From Haloarcula sebkhae (GTDB lineage Archaea > Halobacteriota > Halobacteria > Halobacteriales > Haloarculaceae), in contig NZ_BMPD01000002.1 in the NCBI RefSeq assembly GCF_014647415.1, forward strand, positions 648,324-712,323: a stretch of 64,000 nucleotides of DNA, in the 5' to 3' direction. Positions 26,601 through 34,316 of this stretch are shown here, in pieces. The position numbers and the translations under genes were made by a program. Numbering within the stretch: position 1 is the stretch's first letter; each line of letters opens with the position of its first letter. The notes beneath the pieces are model-generated. The model did no database searches. It was not told the origin of the DNA and worked only from the letters and a program-made list of their open reading frames with translations.

Positions 26601-26721
26601 TGGTTCCTGTCTCGTGATTGGACGCAGCCGCGACACCCGGCCCAAACATCGGGGTCGTCGACACCGCAACCACCATCAGTAGCGTCATCGCTGATAGCCA
26701 CAGGCCCGTAATCTTACCCAT
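23689..26721 (-). CDS. Large secreted CARDB-repeat protein with PGF-CTERM-like tail
   Basis: The 1010-residue protein starts with a signal peptide (MGKITGLWLSAMTLLMV). It carries six CARDB-like beta modules (about 45-600) arranged as a duplicated block of three, A-B-C then A-B-C, marked by NTAEMQTPQPEVWVTFEN and ITVTDHSW. A run of 17 glycines joins these to a PGF-pre-PGF-type domain (about 690-860), a final module (LMADWVRAGFN) and the tail SGPGFTVQLVAIVVALLAG with Arg-rich end. This is a typical archaeosortase A/PGF-CTERM substrate, probably lipid-anchored outside the cell after processing. The ligand of the modules is unknown. Confidence 0.85.
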   Translation of the reverse strand: MGKITGLWLSAMTLLMVVAVSTTPMFGPGVAAASNHETGTIGESDIRATDAGLIDERVNTAEMQTPQPEVWVTFENTGGTAGTVPITVEVGGREVTVIGPDEATVAPDESSNVTTAYVLETSDGGYIENGEHEVTVNGEPAGTLVVGEPNITVTDHSWNTTTVSEGGAVELTVSAENTGTVSGQRDIFTIVDGKSDGGVSFNLKPDDSGTEKYVHTFDEAGEFEFGTAGETQTITVGEPPSFAVTERELNRSTVNVGEAVEITATVTNTGDREGSFEVPFTVDGKTEVTREVTLDGGDSTTVSYIRSFDESGNRSISINDAAAGTLTVEAENGGGAGPPDIKVRDAGLIDKRVNTAEMQTPQPEVWVTFENTGGTAGTVPITVEVGGREVTVISSTDVSVAPGERNVTTTYVLETDDGGYIDDGEHEVTVNGDSAGTLVVGKPNITVTDHSWNRTTVTEGGAVELTVTAENTGAVSGQRDIFTYVDDRSVDAVSFSLGPGESGTDTYVHTFEQTGTHQFSVGDVSKTITVEGENETEAATDEDGTGTETATDEQSSRFEVRDAKLSNQSVETGDSVDVTATVANVGTESGNYTVALTESNRTLKSKTVGPIAGGETATVSFSISFDDEGNRSLSIGNVPTETLAVEAEDSSDGGGGGGGGGGGGGGGGGFDFDDDADETDNGGGAEAPAISQSHIDNGVTVRVTADAANSTVTQSLNRSGPSETAPAFTLSALSLNVTNESDGFNATLLGPHATPNDMTEVQEDGVRGYVTVTSGANASAISRATYTLRLNESALPTNGSMDSVRVFQYHNGSWSQLPSTANATNKSIQASSSNLSTIAVVSPVANASTPTTTASPSNTNVSTPMPAELTVSNASLMADWVRAGFNTSARAAVENPTDETVEQTLTVTVDGDSVASRTVRLNPGEQTTVTMEFKAVDGAVAVNGVSAGDLRVGSDTAQSTGESGTDETGEGSGAEPAAKTVAASGPGFTVQLVAIVVALLAGIARLRRRV
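24715..24765 (-). repeat. Polyglycine tract (17 Gly codons)
   Basis: Seventeen consecutive GGN codons, with mixed third bases, form the hinge between the CARDB modules and the PGF-pre-PGF-type domain of the surface protein. The mixed codons argue against simple triplet slippage and for a selected flexible linker. Confidence 0.9.
25571..25670 (-). repeat. 100-base perfect direct repeat, copy 1
   Basis: These 100 bases are identical to 26456-26555, 885 bases away (295 codons, in frame), inside the 1010-residue surface protein gene. They encode the A module segment around MQTPQPEVWVTFENTGG in both copies, while the flanks differ. This shows a recent in-gene duplication or gene conversion. Confidence 0.9.
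26456..26555 (-). repeat. 100-base perfect direct repeat, copy 2
   Basis: Partner of the copy at 25571-25670. It lies in the first of the two A-B-C module blocks of the surface protein. Confidence 0.9.
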
Positions 26722-27078
26722 GGGGTGGTCGATGACAGTATGGTAATTAGTTAGCGGGAACGAATCGCCAAGTAAGGTCCTATTATCGCGTTTACCGTCC
26801 GCTACCGCCAGTTCTAGTCTAATAAGGGGCGAACCCCAACATTACAGGTAATGGCCTGTTCGGCGCGCCCGGACCTAGGGCTGGCGTGTCGGTATACATA
26901 TAGTACCTCAAACGGCGACCGTTCTTTCGGTCGTCGCCTGAGTTCTGCCGCGCGATGAAGGCAACTCTCGGCTAGCCAGACACACAACAGCGCAGTTCTG
27001 CAGCGATGCCCTACCGACAGGACACCCAGTTTCACACGTCCGAGGATGGCAGAAGGAGAAAATCAGGTCGAGCGGCTA
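26722..27078. other. Intergenic region between the surface protein and Elp3 genes
   Basis: About 357 bases with no convincing gene. It should hold the minus-strand promoter of the surface protein; AT-richer steps occur at 26738-26760 and 26790-26800. An imperfect inverted repeat lies near 26912-26940 (GGCGACCG and a near-complement). The short open frames on both strands do not look haloarchaeal in composition. Confidence 0.5.
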
Positions 27079-28734
27079 TCAGAGACGCTTGCTCACGTAT
27101 GGGCCGTCCTGCTTGTACCCCAACTTCTCCCGGTAGTACTGCCGGACACCGATACCGGAAATGACAGCCAGTTTCGGGAAACCGGCATCACGGGCCAGTG
27201 TCTCTGCTTTCTCCAGCAATCTCTTCCCGTAGCCCTTGTGCTGGTGGTCCCCGTCGTCGCCCTCCTGGCCGACGCCGACGGCGTTGCCGTAGACGTGGAG
27301 TTCGCGAACGATTGCGGCGTCCTGTAGCTCCCGGCGTACCGGATCGTTGGGGAACCGGAGCCGACAGAAGCCGACGAGCACGTCGTTCTCGAAGTCTTCG
27401 AAGGAGATGAAGTGTTCCGTGCCGCCACAGGCCTCGTAGGTCATCACGTTGAGTTCGATGTTCTCGGCCTCGTCGTCGCTGTGTCCGGCCTCCCGACAGC
27501 GGATGCAGTCACACGTCCAGCCGTGTTCTTCCATGCGCTGCCAGGCGAGCTGGCGGAGGTTCGACTTCCAGACGCCGCCCTCGATGAAGTCCGCCGGGAT
27601 GTCCCGCTGGACGCGCTGGAGGCGGGTGTAGCGGGGGATCATGTCCTTGATTTCGGCGACTAACTCGGCGGCCTCGTCGTTGTCCAGCGGGTCGAACTCG
27701 TCTTTGCGCCACCAGTCGTAGGTGACGGTTCCCTCGACGATCAGCGTCGGGTATATTTTCAGATAGTCCGGCCGCCAGTCCGTCTCGTCGAAGATGCGTC
27801 GGAAGTCCTCCAGACACATCTCCTTGGACATTCCGGGCTGGCCCGGCATCATGTGAAAGCCGACTTTGAACCCTGAGTCGCGCAGGCGGCGGTTGGCGTC
27901 GATGGAGGCCTGAACGCCGTGGCCGCGGTGCATCTCACGGTTGATGCGCTCGAAGGTGGTCTGGACGCCCACCTCGACTTTCGTGGCGCCGAGGTCGAGC
28001 ATCCGGTCGATCTGTTCGGGATCACACCAGTCGGGCTTCGTTTCGAACGTCGTGGCGACGTTGCGGACGTCGGCGGTCTCGTTTTCCGCGATGACATCCT
28101 CCAGATACCGGAACTCGTAGTCGTCTTCGGCGAAGCTCACGTCCTCTGCGGGCGTCGGCTCTCCATCCACGTCGAAGTCGTTCATCGCCTCTAGGGCTCG
28201 CTTGACGAACCACTCCTGATAGTCGTGGCTCCGAGCTGTCATCGTTCCGCCCATCACGATGAGTTCGGCCTTGTCGACGGGGTGGCCGATTTCCCGCAGT
28301 TGGTTGAGCCGGAGGGTCACCTGTCCGTACGGGTCGTAGTCGTTCTGTTCGCCGCGTGCGGCCGCGGGCTCGTGGCCGGTGTAGGACTGGGCGGAGGAGA
28401 ACTCCGAGTCGGGACCGCCGGGACAGTACAGGCACTTCCCGTGGGGGCACCGCTCGGGCGACGTCATGATAGCGATGGGGGACACACCTGAGGCGGTCCG
28501 AACCGGCTTGCGCTGGAGAACCTCCTCCAGCACCTCGCGGTGTTCCTGTGGCGCGTAATCGAGCAGTTCGGAGTTTTTCGGCACTTTCGGTGCGGAGTAC
28601 TCCCGACAGACGTCGATCTTGGCTGATTCGACATCGTCGCGCTCGACCTCGCCTGCGAGAATCCGGTCGACCAGCTCCGCACACACCTGCTGGAAGGTCT
28701 CTGTCTCGTCTGGGTCCGGCGTCTCCGTGCTCAT
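27079..28734 (-). CDS. elp3: Elp3, tRNA wobble-uridine modifying radical SAM/GNAT enzyme
   Basis: The 551-residue protein is archaeal Elp3. A radical SAM domain (about 80-380) carries CPHGKCLYC (Cys96, 101, 104), unusual CX4CX2C spacing that is characteristic of this family. A C-terminal GNAT acetyltransferase domain (about 390-551) has GVGQEGDDGDHQHKGYGKRLL and YYREKLGYKQDGPY. Elp3 starts cm5U synthesis at U34 of tRNA. Archaeal Elp3 acts alone, without the other Elongator subunits. It is the first gene of a long minus-strand stretch that also includes RqcH and pelota. Confidence 0.95.
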   Translation of the reverse strand: MSTETPDPDETETFQQVCAELVDRILAGEVERDDVESAKIDVCREYSAPKVPKNSELLDYAPQEHREVLEEVLQRKPVRTASGVSPIAIMTSPERCPHGKCLYCPGGPDSEFSSAQSYTGHEPAAARGEQNDYDPYGQVTLRLNQLREIGHPVDKAELIVMGGTMTARSHDYQEWFVKRALEAMNDFDVDGEPTPAEDVSFAEDDYEFRYLEDVIAENETADVRNVATTFETKPDWCDPEQIDRMLDLGATKVEVGVQTTFERINREMHRGHGVQASIDANRRLRDSGFKVGFHMMPGQPGMSKEMCLEDFRRIFDETDWRPDYLKIYPTLIVEGTVTYDWWRKDEFDPLDNDEAAELVAEIKDMIPRYTRLQRVQRDIPADFIEGGVWKSNLRQLAWQRMEEHGWTCDCIRCREAGHSDDEAENIELNVMTYEACGGTEHFISFEDFENDVLVGFCRLRFPNDPVRRELQDAAIVRELHVYGNAVGVGQEGDDGDHQHKGYGKRLLEKAETLARDAGFPKLAVISGIGVRQYYREKLGYKQDGPYVSKRL

Positions 28735-28840
28735 CGGGTTGTGCGAAATCGGCGTCTCGGCCGAATAAGCGTGTCGCTCGGGTATCGTCAGCGACAGGGG
28801 TAGCCGTGGGGTTCATTGTGCTGTCACACCAAATAGACAT

Positions 28841-28975
28841 ATGAGCGGTGATACTGACGACACTGGAAGCCTCGACCGGCCGACCTTCCGTGGCTGTGTG
28901 TTCTGTTACAGCGCAGAATGGGCGTACTACGGTGTCAAGAAGGCAGCCAGGTCCGTCTCGTCACCGGATACGTAG
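28841..28975 (+). CDS. Small CxxC protein (44 residues)
   Basis: A short open frame from ATG 28841 to TAG 28973-28975 encodes 44 residues: an acidic start (MSGDTDDTG), then RGCVFCYSAEWAYYG and a Lys/Arg tail. The CVFC pair with dense aromatic residues is unlike random translation. Small haloarchaeal proteins with one or two CxxC pairs (zinc mu-proteins) are common. One CxxC alone would need a dimer to hold zinc. No clear Shine-Dalgarno is seen. It is divergent from elp3. This could be a chance frame, but composition favours a gene. Confidence 0.45.
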   Translation: MSGDTDDTGSLDRPTFRGCVFCYSAEWAYYGVKKAARSVSSPDT

Positions 28976-29335
28976 GGCCCGTCGAATTCCGGAAACAATC
29001 CGGGGCCGTCTGACCTCCGCCGCAGACGCCCTCGTTATTTTGAGTGATACTGCGGGTAAGTCGATACATGTTGACCAAAGCGTGAGAACGACCGTCGATA
29101 CGTCAATGCTGGTGTTGACGATCCGCTGTATTGTGAGCGGCCGGTAACACGGCTGCCGCCCAGAGAGCGGCGGCAGACTAATTTCTAGAAACGACGACCG
29201 GTTCTCCGGCCACGACGGACGCACCGAGCGACGCTATATTCCTCCGATAAAGGGGTGAACGCGACGATACCGCAGTTCAAGCATTGATAATCCGCACGAA
29301 AGGGTTAATTTGCGGTACTCAAAGGATGTGTACGT
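28976..29335. other. Intergenic region with two hairpins before the transducer gene
   Basis: These 360 bases have no convincing gene. They hold two perfect inverted repeats: CGTCAA/TTGACG at 29101-29120, and CTGCCGCC/GGCGGCAG at 29153-29176 followed by an AT-rich stretch. The second could end a transcript from the left or belong to a small RNA. The TATA-like box of the transducer gene is at 29305-29311. Confidence 0.5.
29305..29311 (+). promoter_or_regulatory. TATA-like box of the transducer gene
   Basis: TTAATTT centred about 28 bases before the ATG at 29336 fits a haloarchaeal promoter giving a leaderless transcript. Confidence 0.45.
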
Positions 29336-31228
29336 ATGGCACAGTCAACGGGAGATATCGGGCATACAACAGGCAGCAATCCGAGCGTAGCCGAGCGGCT
29401 GGAGAATTTCGTATCTTACATACCAGACGGCTCGACAATCCCGGACAAACAGTGGCGCAACCGGCACCGGAGTGTGGTGCTGGTAACATTACTGCATATC
29501 CCGTTTCTGTTCGGGCTTGGTATCTACACTGGGTCAACACCGATAGCTGAAGCGCAAATCCCTGCTACCGCGCTCCCTCGGGTCCTGTTACTCTGTGGGG
29601 TTGTGTTTGCCCTGTCTGCAGGTAGTCTCATCAGTCGATTCAGGCGGCGAATCAGAACTATCCTCTCAGTCACGGCGGTGTTCGTGTCGTCGCTGGCTCT
29701 CGTCCAACTCTCTGGCGGTTATATCGAGGCCCATTTTCACTTCTTTGTCGGGATGGCGATCGTCGCTGTCTACGAGGACTGGGTCCCGTTCCTGTGGGGA
29801 CTGGGGTATGTAGTTATGACCCACGGATACTTCGGGACCATCGACCCGAGTCGCGTCTACAACCACACGGCAGCGATTAACAACCCGTGGGTATGGGGGC
29901 TCATCCACGGTGGGTTCGTCCTGATGCTGTGTGTCGCCCTCGTAAACAACTGGGTGTCAACCGAGCGGTCACGCGAGAAATCCCGAGCGCGTTTCGAAGA
30001 GGCCGAACAGCGTGCCTCGGAAATTGACGATCTCCAGGCCAAGCAAGAAGAAATAGAGCAGCAACGCGCTGAGGCGAAGGAGGCCCGTGAGAAAGCGGAG
30101 CGCAAGATGCAGGAAGTCGAGCGGCAAAACACTGAACTGCAGGAGACGGCCAGCAGATTCAGTGAGGCGATGGCGACCGCGGCCGACGGTGACCTGACGG
30201 TTCGTGTCGATCCCGACAAGGCCGACAACGACGCGATGGCCCGGATCGCCGAGTCGTTCAACAAGATGATGACGGAGACGGAATCGACGATGGAAGAGAT
30301 ACAGGCGTTCTCAGAGGAAGTCGCGTCCACGAGCGACCAGGCCACAGCCGGTGCCAACGAGGCAACGGGGGCCAGCGAAGACATGAGCGAATCGATTCAG
30401 GGCATTGCCAGCGGGGCGGACGAGCAACGGGAAATGCTTGAAACCGTCTCCGGCGAGATGACCGATCTGTCGGCGACCGTCGAAGAGGTCGCCGCCTCCG
30501 CCGAAACCGTCGCAGAGCGGTCCCGCGAGACAGCCGAGATCGCGGACGACGGCGAAGAGACGGCACAGGAAGCGATAGCGGGCTCCCGTGAGGTCCAGAC
30601 AGCGATCGACTCGACAGTCGAAAACGTGGAGCGACTGGACGAGAAGATGGCCGAGATCGGCGAGATCGTCGAACTCATCGGCGACATCGCCGAGCAGACG
30701 AACATGCTGGCCCTGAACGCCAATATCGAGGCTGCACGGGCCGGAAACGGGTCGGGCGGTGACGGGTTCGCCGTCGTCGCGGACGAGGTCAAACAGCTAG
30801 CCGAGGAGACGCAGAACTCTGCGACCGAGATCGAACAGCTCATCGCGGAGACGCAGGCGCAGACCGAAACAACGGTGACGGAGGCACGTGGAGCCAAAGC
30901 GGACATGCAGGAGAGTACAGAGGCCGTCAAAGAGGTCGTCGACACGTTCACGCAAGTGGCCGAGAACGCCGAGGCGACCGACAACGGTATTCAGGAGATC
31001 AGCGATACGACCGATGACCAGGCCGCCACGACAGAGGAAACTGTGTCGATGGTCGAGGAGGCCGTGGACATCAGCGAGGCGACCGCCGCGGAGACCGAAA
31101 CCGCGTCGGCGACGGCGGAGGAACAGGCTGCGTCTATGTCGCAGGTCAGTGCCAGCATCGAATCGCTCGCCGAGCAGTCTGAGCGACTCCAGACGATGCT
31201 CGCAGAGTTTGAGGTCGGCAGCCGCTAA
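29336..31228 (+). CDS. Methyl-accepting chemotaxis transducer with multi-pass sensor domain
   Basis: The 630-residue protein has about six N-terminal membrane helices (45-65, 82-100, 108-126, 131-146, 150-168, 190-208) with very short loops. A coiled-coil with a HAMP-like region (about 210-325) and a full methyl-accepting signalling hairpin (about 330-620, tip [18 protein letters not shown]) follow. The membrane part contains [13 protein letters not shown] (Glu131, His133, His135) and THGYF (His163). I recall this motif from multi-pass sensor domains of bacterial cyclases and kinases. It may bind a metal or heme; this is not established. No che gene is nearby. Confidence 0.88.
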   Translation: MAQSTGDIGHTTGSNPSVAERLENFVSYIPDGSTIPDKQWRNRHRSVVLVTLLHIPFLFGLGIYTGSTPIAEAQIPATALPRVLLLCGVVFALSAGSLISRFRRRIRTILSVTAVFVSSLALVQLSGGYIEAHFHFFVGMAIVAVYEDWVPFLWGLGYVVMTHGYFGTIDPSRVYNHTAAINNPWVWGLIHGGFVLMLCVALVNNWVSTERSREKSRARFEEAEQRASEIDDLQAKQEEIEQQRAEAKEAREKAERKMQEVERQNTELQETASRFSEAMATAADGDLTVRVDPDKADNDAMARIAESFNKMMTETESTMEEIQAFSEEVASTSDQATAGANEATGASEDMSESIQGIASGADEQREMLETVSGEMTDLSATVEEVAASAETVAERSRETAEIADDGEETAQEAIAGSREVQTAIDSTVENVERLDEKMAEIGEIVELIGDIAEQTNMLALNANIEAARAGNGSGGDGFAVVADEVKQLAEETQNSATEIEQLIAETQAQTETTVTEARGAKADMQESTEAVKEVVDTFTQVAENAEATDNGIQEISDTTDDQAATTEETVSMVEEAVDISEATAAETETASATAEEQAASMSQVSASIESLAEQSERLQTMLAEFEVGSR

Positions 31229-31231
31229 GGC

Positions 31232-31720
31232 TCACTCCTCCCAGTACTCTTTTTCGGCGTTCATATCGAGATACGTCGACAGCGTGCGGTCTGCTTTCTC
31301 GCCGCCCGGGGGCGACCCGGCGTACAGTCCGACCATCTCCCGGTCGGGGTAGACGGTGATATCCGGCTCTTCCATCGTCGAAACCATCAGCAGTCGGAGT
31401 TCGGACTCGCCGGCTTCGATTTCGTGGGCGCTCTTCTCGCCGGCCGGGAGCGCGACGTAATCGCCCGGACTGAGTGCATATTCCTCGGCCTCGGGGCCGA
31501 GCCAGAGCGTTCCCGTCCCATCCCGGACGAATATCGCTTCCTCGTTGCCCTCATGATAGTGGCGCACCCAGAGTCGCTTGCCCGGCGGGACGGTATAGAG
31601 GCTTGCGCCGAGTTTTTCGCCGCCGGCGGCGTCACCGATCTGTTTGCGCTTGAACGTCCGGTCGCCGTGTTCGTGGTCGGTCCAGTCGAGATCGGCTTCG
31701 TTGACGGGCCCGTCGCTCAT
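31232..31720 (-). CDS. Cupin-domain protein
   Basis: The 162-residue protein has one cupin barrel: motif 1 in VRHYHEGNEEAIFVRDGTG (HxH then Glu) and motif 2 in LSPGDYVALPAGEKSAHEI with a final His. These are the usual metal ligands, so it probably binds a divalent metal. The reaction is unknown; candidates range from sugar isomerase-like to dioxygenase-like enzymes. The stop is 3 bases from that of the convergent transducer gene, and it lies 40 bases downstream of the RecJ-like gene. Confidence 0.82.
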   Translation of the reverse strand: MSDGPVNEADLDWTDHEHGDRTFKRKQIGDAAGGEKLGASLYTVPPGKRLWVRHYHEGNEEAIFVRDGTGTLWLGPEAEEYALSPGDYVALPAGEKSAHEIEAGESELRLLMVSTMEEPDITVYPDREMVGLYAGSPPGGEKADRTLSTYLDMNAEKEYWEE

Positions 31721-31760
31721 GCCCGGTCAGACTGCCGGCGGAGAGAAAAAGTCTGCTACG

Positions 31761-33962
31761 TTACAGTTCGTCGGCCAGCACGTCGAGCGTGGCGTCGAGG
31801 ACGGCCGGGCGTTCGCCGGCCAGGTAGCGGATGGTCCCCTCGCGGACGCTCCGCGTCGCGACGCCACCTTCGGGAACTCGCTCGCTGACTTCGCTGACTA
31901 GCTCGTGCAGGTCCAGGTCCCCGTTGGCACGGACGTACATCGTGTCCGTCGAGATGCCGAGCACGGCGTCGCTCTCGTCGCGAACGTCCCGGTGGAGTTC
32001 ATCGAGCAGGAGCGACTCCGGCGGGAACTCGTACTGGTGAGTGAACGCATCCGTGTCGAGCACGGCGATGTCCACGTCCCCGACGGTCCGGTGATCGAGG
32101 TTAGCCCGAGCGGTGGACACCTCCTCGTCGACCTTCTCGCGGAACTGCTCGGCGATGTGGCCGGCGAGACCGCCCACGTCCTCCTCGTCGTCACCGAACA
32201 CGAGGTCGGTGATGAGTTCGCGCTTGTCCTCGTAGGACTGGTAGTGGGCTTCGAGCGCGACGGCTTCGCGGAGCTCCGACACCGCGGTCTCGTCGTAGCC
32301 GGCCTCGCTGGCAGCCGCAACGTAGGGCTCTGGGATGTCCTCCCAGAAGCTCACGGCCGGGAGGTGCCCCAGGTCGTCGCGAACGTCTTCGTTGACGTGT
32401 GCGGCCACGTTGGCCGCGAGCGACGTTGAAGTAGTCTCCGAAACGGCGTCGGCCGACGGTGAGACGACAGCGTCAACTGTGTCGACGACCGCGCCGTCGA
32501 CGTCGATGTCGTCGATGACGACACTCGGCGCGCCGTAGACGTTCAGCAGGTCGAAGCCGTCGAGGCTCTCGCGCGTGCCGCCAGCGGCGACGAAGACGAA
32601 CAGCGGGAGCTTCTCCTCGTGGCGCTCCCGGTTGTCCAGCATCGTCGTCGTGTCCTTCGTCGCGTCGTCCATGTCGTAGACGCCGCCCTCGATAGGTCGC
32701 CGGTCGAAGTAGTGGTACTTCGCGTCGGCGCGGCGGTGCTGCTCGGTGACAAGCGGGAGCGCGGCCCGTTCGAGGGCGCTGCCGGCGAGGTAGCCGTCCG
32801 CGGTGTTGGCGTGGCGGACGATGACCGGTCGGTCGGTCAGCACTGCCTTCCGGATCTGGGTCGCCGCTTCGACCAGTTCCTCGGAGAGCGCCGCGACCGC
32901 CGTGTCGTCGGCGAGCGGTTCGGCCGTGTCGGGTCGGGCTTCGTCGTCGAGGGCGTCGGCAAGTCGCTGTTCGACTTCCTCGCGTTCCTCTGCTTCGAGC
33001 ACGTCGAGTTCCTCGGTTTCGACCTGCAGTTCGCCGCGACGCTCGCGGACTTCGCCCGACAGTCGGACGTAGTCGTCCTCCTCGACTTCGGGATAGGCAC
33101 GAACGCCTGCTTCGACGAAGGCCGCGCAGTCGACGGTGCCGGTTTCGTCCTGTAGTTCGAACACCGTCGGTCCGGAGGTCTGCCGAATGCCGACGACTTC
33201 GCCCTCCAGTCGAACGTCCGCACCGACGTGGTCGTCAAGGTCGCCGATAGCCGCAGCGACCGGTTCGGCGGTGGTCGCTTCGTCCGTCTGCTCGTCGCTC
33301 TCTGCGTCGACTTCCTCGTCGGATTCGGTCATGACGGCGGTGTTCGACCCGCTGTCGTTGCCGCCGACGGCCGCGGTGCCCTCGACGCGGTCGTCGTCGC
33401 TGGCCCGGCTGACAGCACCGGCGCTTGTGGAACTCTCGGATTCAGACTGGCTTGTGCCGGAGTCGTCGTCCGCACTCGATCCGTCGTCGTTCTGGCTTGT
33501 TGACTCGTCGGCTGTCGATTCGGACTCGACCTCGCCGGAGCCGTTGTCGGACTGCACCTCGTCTTCGTCGTCTTCGTTCTCAAGCAGGACGGAGTGGCCG
33601 ATGTCCGGGTCGTCGACAAGGACGCCGCGGAACTCGCGCTCGGACTGGCGGATCGACCAGCCGAGGTCGACGTTGCCGTTGTCCCGTACGTTCTTGACCT
33701 GGACGTAGACGGTGTCGCCCGAGTCCCAGTCGAGGGAGTCGAGCCGTTGGTCCAGTTCGCTCCGATGGAGCAGCCCCGTTACGCTGTCGCCGATGTCGAC
33801 GAACACGCCGAACTCGGCGAAGCCGTCGACACTGCCGCGGTAGTAGCGGTCGACCGATAGCTGGTCGGCACGAGACCCGCGGAACTCGAACAGGGCGTCC
33901 TCCTCGTGGAGGTCACAGATGCGTCCTTCGACAGATTTGCCGCAGATGATACACGAACCCAT
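31761..33962 (-). CDS. RecJ-like DHH protein with zinc, S1 and OB domains
   Basis: The 733-residue protein has an N-terminal zinc knuckle (CIICG...CDLH, residues 4-19) and an S1 RNA-binding-like domain (about 38-110, GSVDGFAEFGVFVDIGD). An acidic disordered linker (about 130-235), an OB-fold nucleic-acid domain (about 240-330, VGADVRLEGEVVGIRQTSG) and a DHH/DHHA1 phosphoesterase part (about 370-733, VRHANTADGYLAGS) follow. Archaeal RecJ/GAN proteins are 5' or 3' exonucleases linked to the replisome or to RNA decay. The classical DHH triad is altered here, so activity is uncertain. The ATG at 33962 begins the zinc motif. Confidence 0.85.
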   Translation of the reverse strand: MGSCIICGKSVEGRICDLHEEDALFEFRGSRADQLSVDRYYRGSVDGFAEFGVFVDIGDSVTGLLHRSELDQRLDSLDWDSGDTVYVQVKNVRDNGNVDLGWSIRQSEREFRGVLVDDPDIGHSVLLENEDDEDEVQSDNGSGEVESESTADESTSQNDDGSSADDDSGTSQSESESSTSAGAVSRASDDDRVEGTAAVGGNDSGSNTAVMTESDEEVDAESDEQTDEATTAEPVAAAIGDLDDHVGADVRLEGEVVGIRQTSGPTVFELQDETGTVDCAAFVEAGVRAYPEVEEDDYVRLSGEVRERRGELQVETEELDVLEAEEREEVEQRLADALDDEARPDTAEPLADDTAVAALSEELVEAATQIRKAVLTDRPVIVRHANTADGYLAGSALERAALPLVTEQHRRADAKYHYFDRRPIEGGVYDMDDATKDTTTMLDNRERHEEKLPLFVFVAAGGTRESLDGFDLLNVYGAPSVVIDDIDVDGAVVDTVDAVVSPSADAVSETTSTSLAANVAAHVNEDVRDDLGHLPAVSFWEDIPEPYVAAASEAGYDETAVSELREAVALEAHYQSYEDKRELITDLVFGDDEEDVGGLAGHIAEQFREKVDEEVSTARANLDHRTVGDVDIAVLDTDAFTHQYEFPPESLLLDELHRDVRDESDAVLGISTDTMYVRANGDLDLHELVSEVSERVPEGGVATRSVREGTIRYLAGERPAVLDATLDVLADEL

Positions 33963-34026
33963 TACACGGTGCAAGCATGTCGGGCCTAAAACGGTTGTCG
34001 AATTCCGGACGAACGAAACAGGTCCG

Positions 34027-34290
34027 CTATTCGAACATCTCGCTCTCCTCTTCCAGCAGTTCGAGACCTGAGGCGACCGCTTTCGCCTGTTCCGGGAACA
34101 GGGCAACCTCGATTTCGCTCCCCTGTTCGTCTTCGAAGGCAATTTTCACGCGCTTGTCGCCGTACTCCCGAACGTCGACGCCCTCCACGTCGTACATCTT
34201 GATCGTCGCTTCCTTGTTCGACGGCCCGACGCTCTTGAACGCGCCATCCTTGAGTTCCAGCATGAACTGGTCGATGTCGATACTGAGCAT
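34027..34290 (-). CDS. Conserved small acidic protein
   Basis: The 87-residue protein begins MLSIDIDQFMLELKDG, continues with a beta-rich core (ATIKMYDVEGVDVREYGDKRVKIAFED) and ends in a short helix (FPEQAKAVASGLELLEEE). It has no membrane segment or Cys. I do not recognise a family, but composition and length suggest a conserved haloarchaeal protein. A second ATG at 34305 is possible; I start at 34290. It sits 64 bases upstream of the RecJ-like gene on the same strand. Confidence 0.75.
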   Translation of the reverse strand: MLSIDIDQFMLELKDGAFKSVGPSNKEATIKMYDVEGVDVREYGDKRVKIAFEDEQGSEIEVALFPEQAKAVASGLELLEEESEMFE

Positions 34291-34316
34291 CGTGTGGAAA
34301 CGCACGCCGGCGGACC

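Noticed and set aside
26912-26940. Inverted repeat near the surface protein promoter as a terminator or operator
   Set aside because: The stem is imperfect and not placed at the end of either neighbouring gene; too weak to call.
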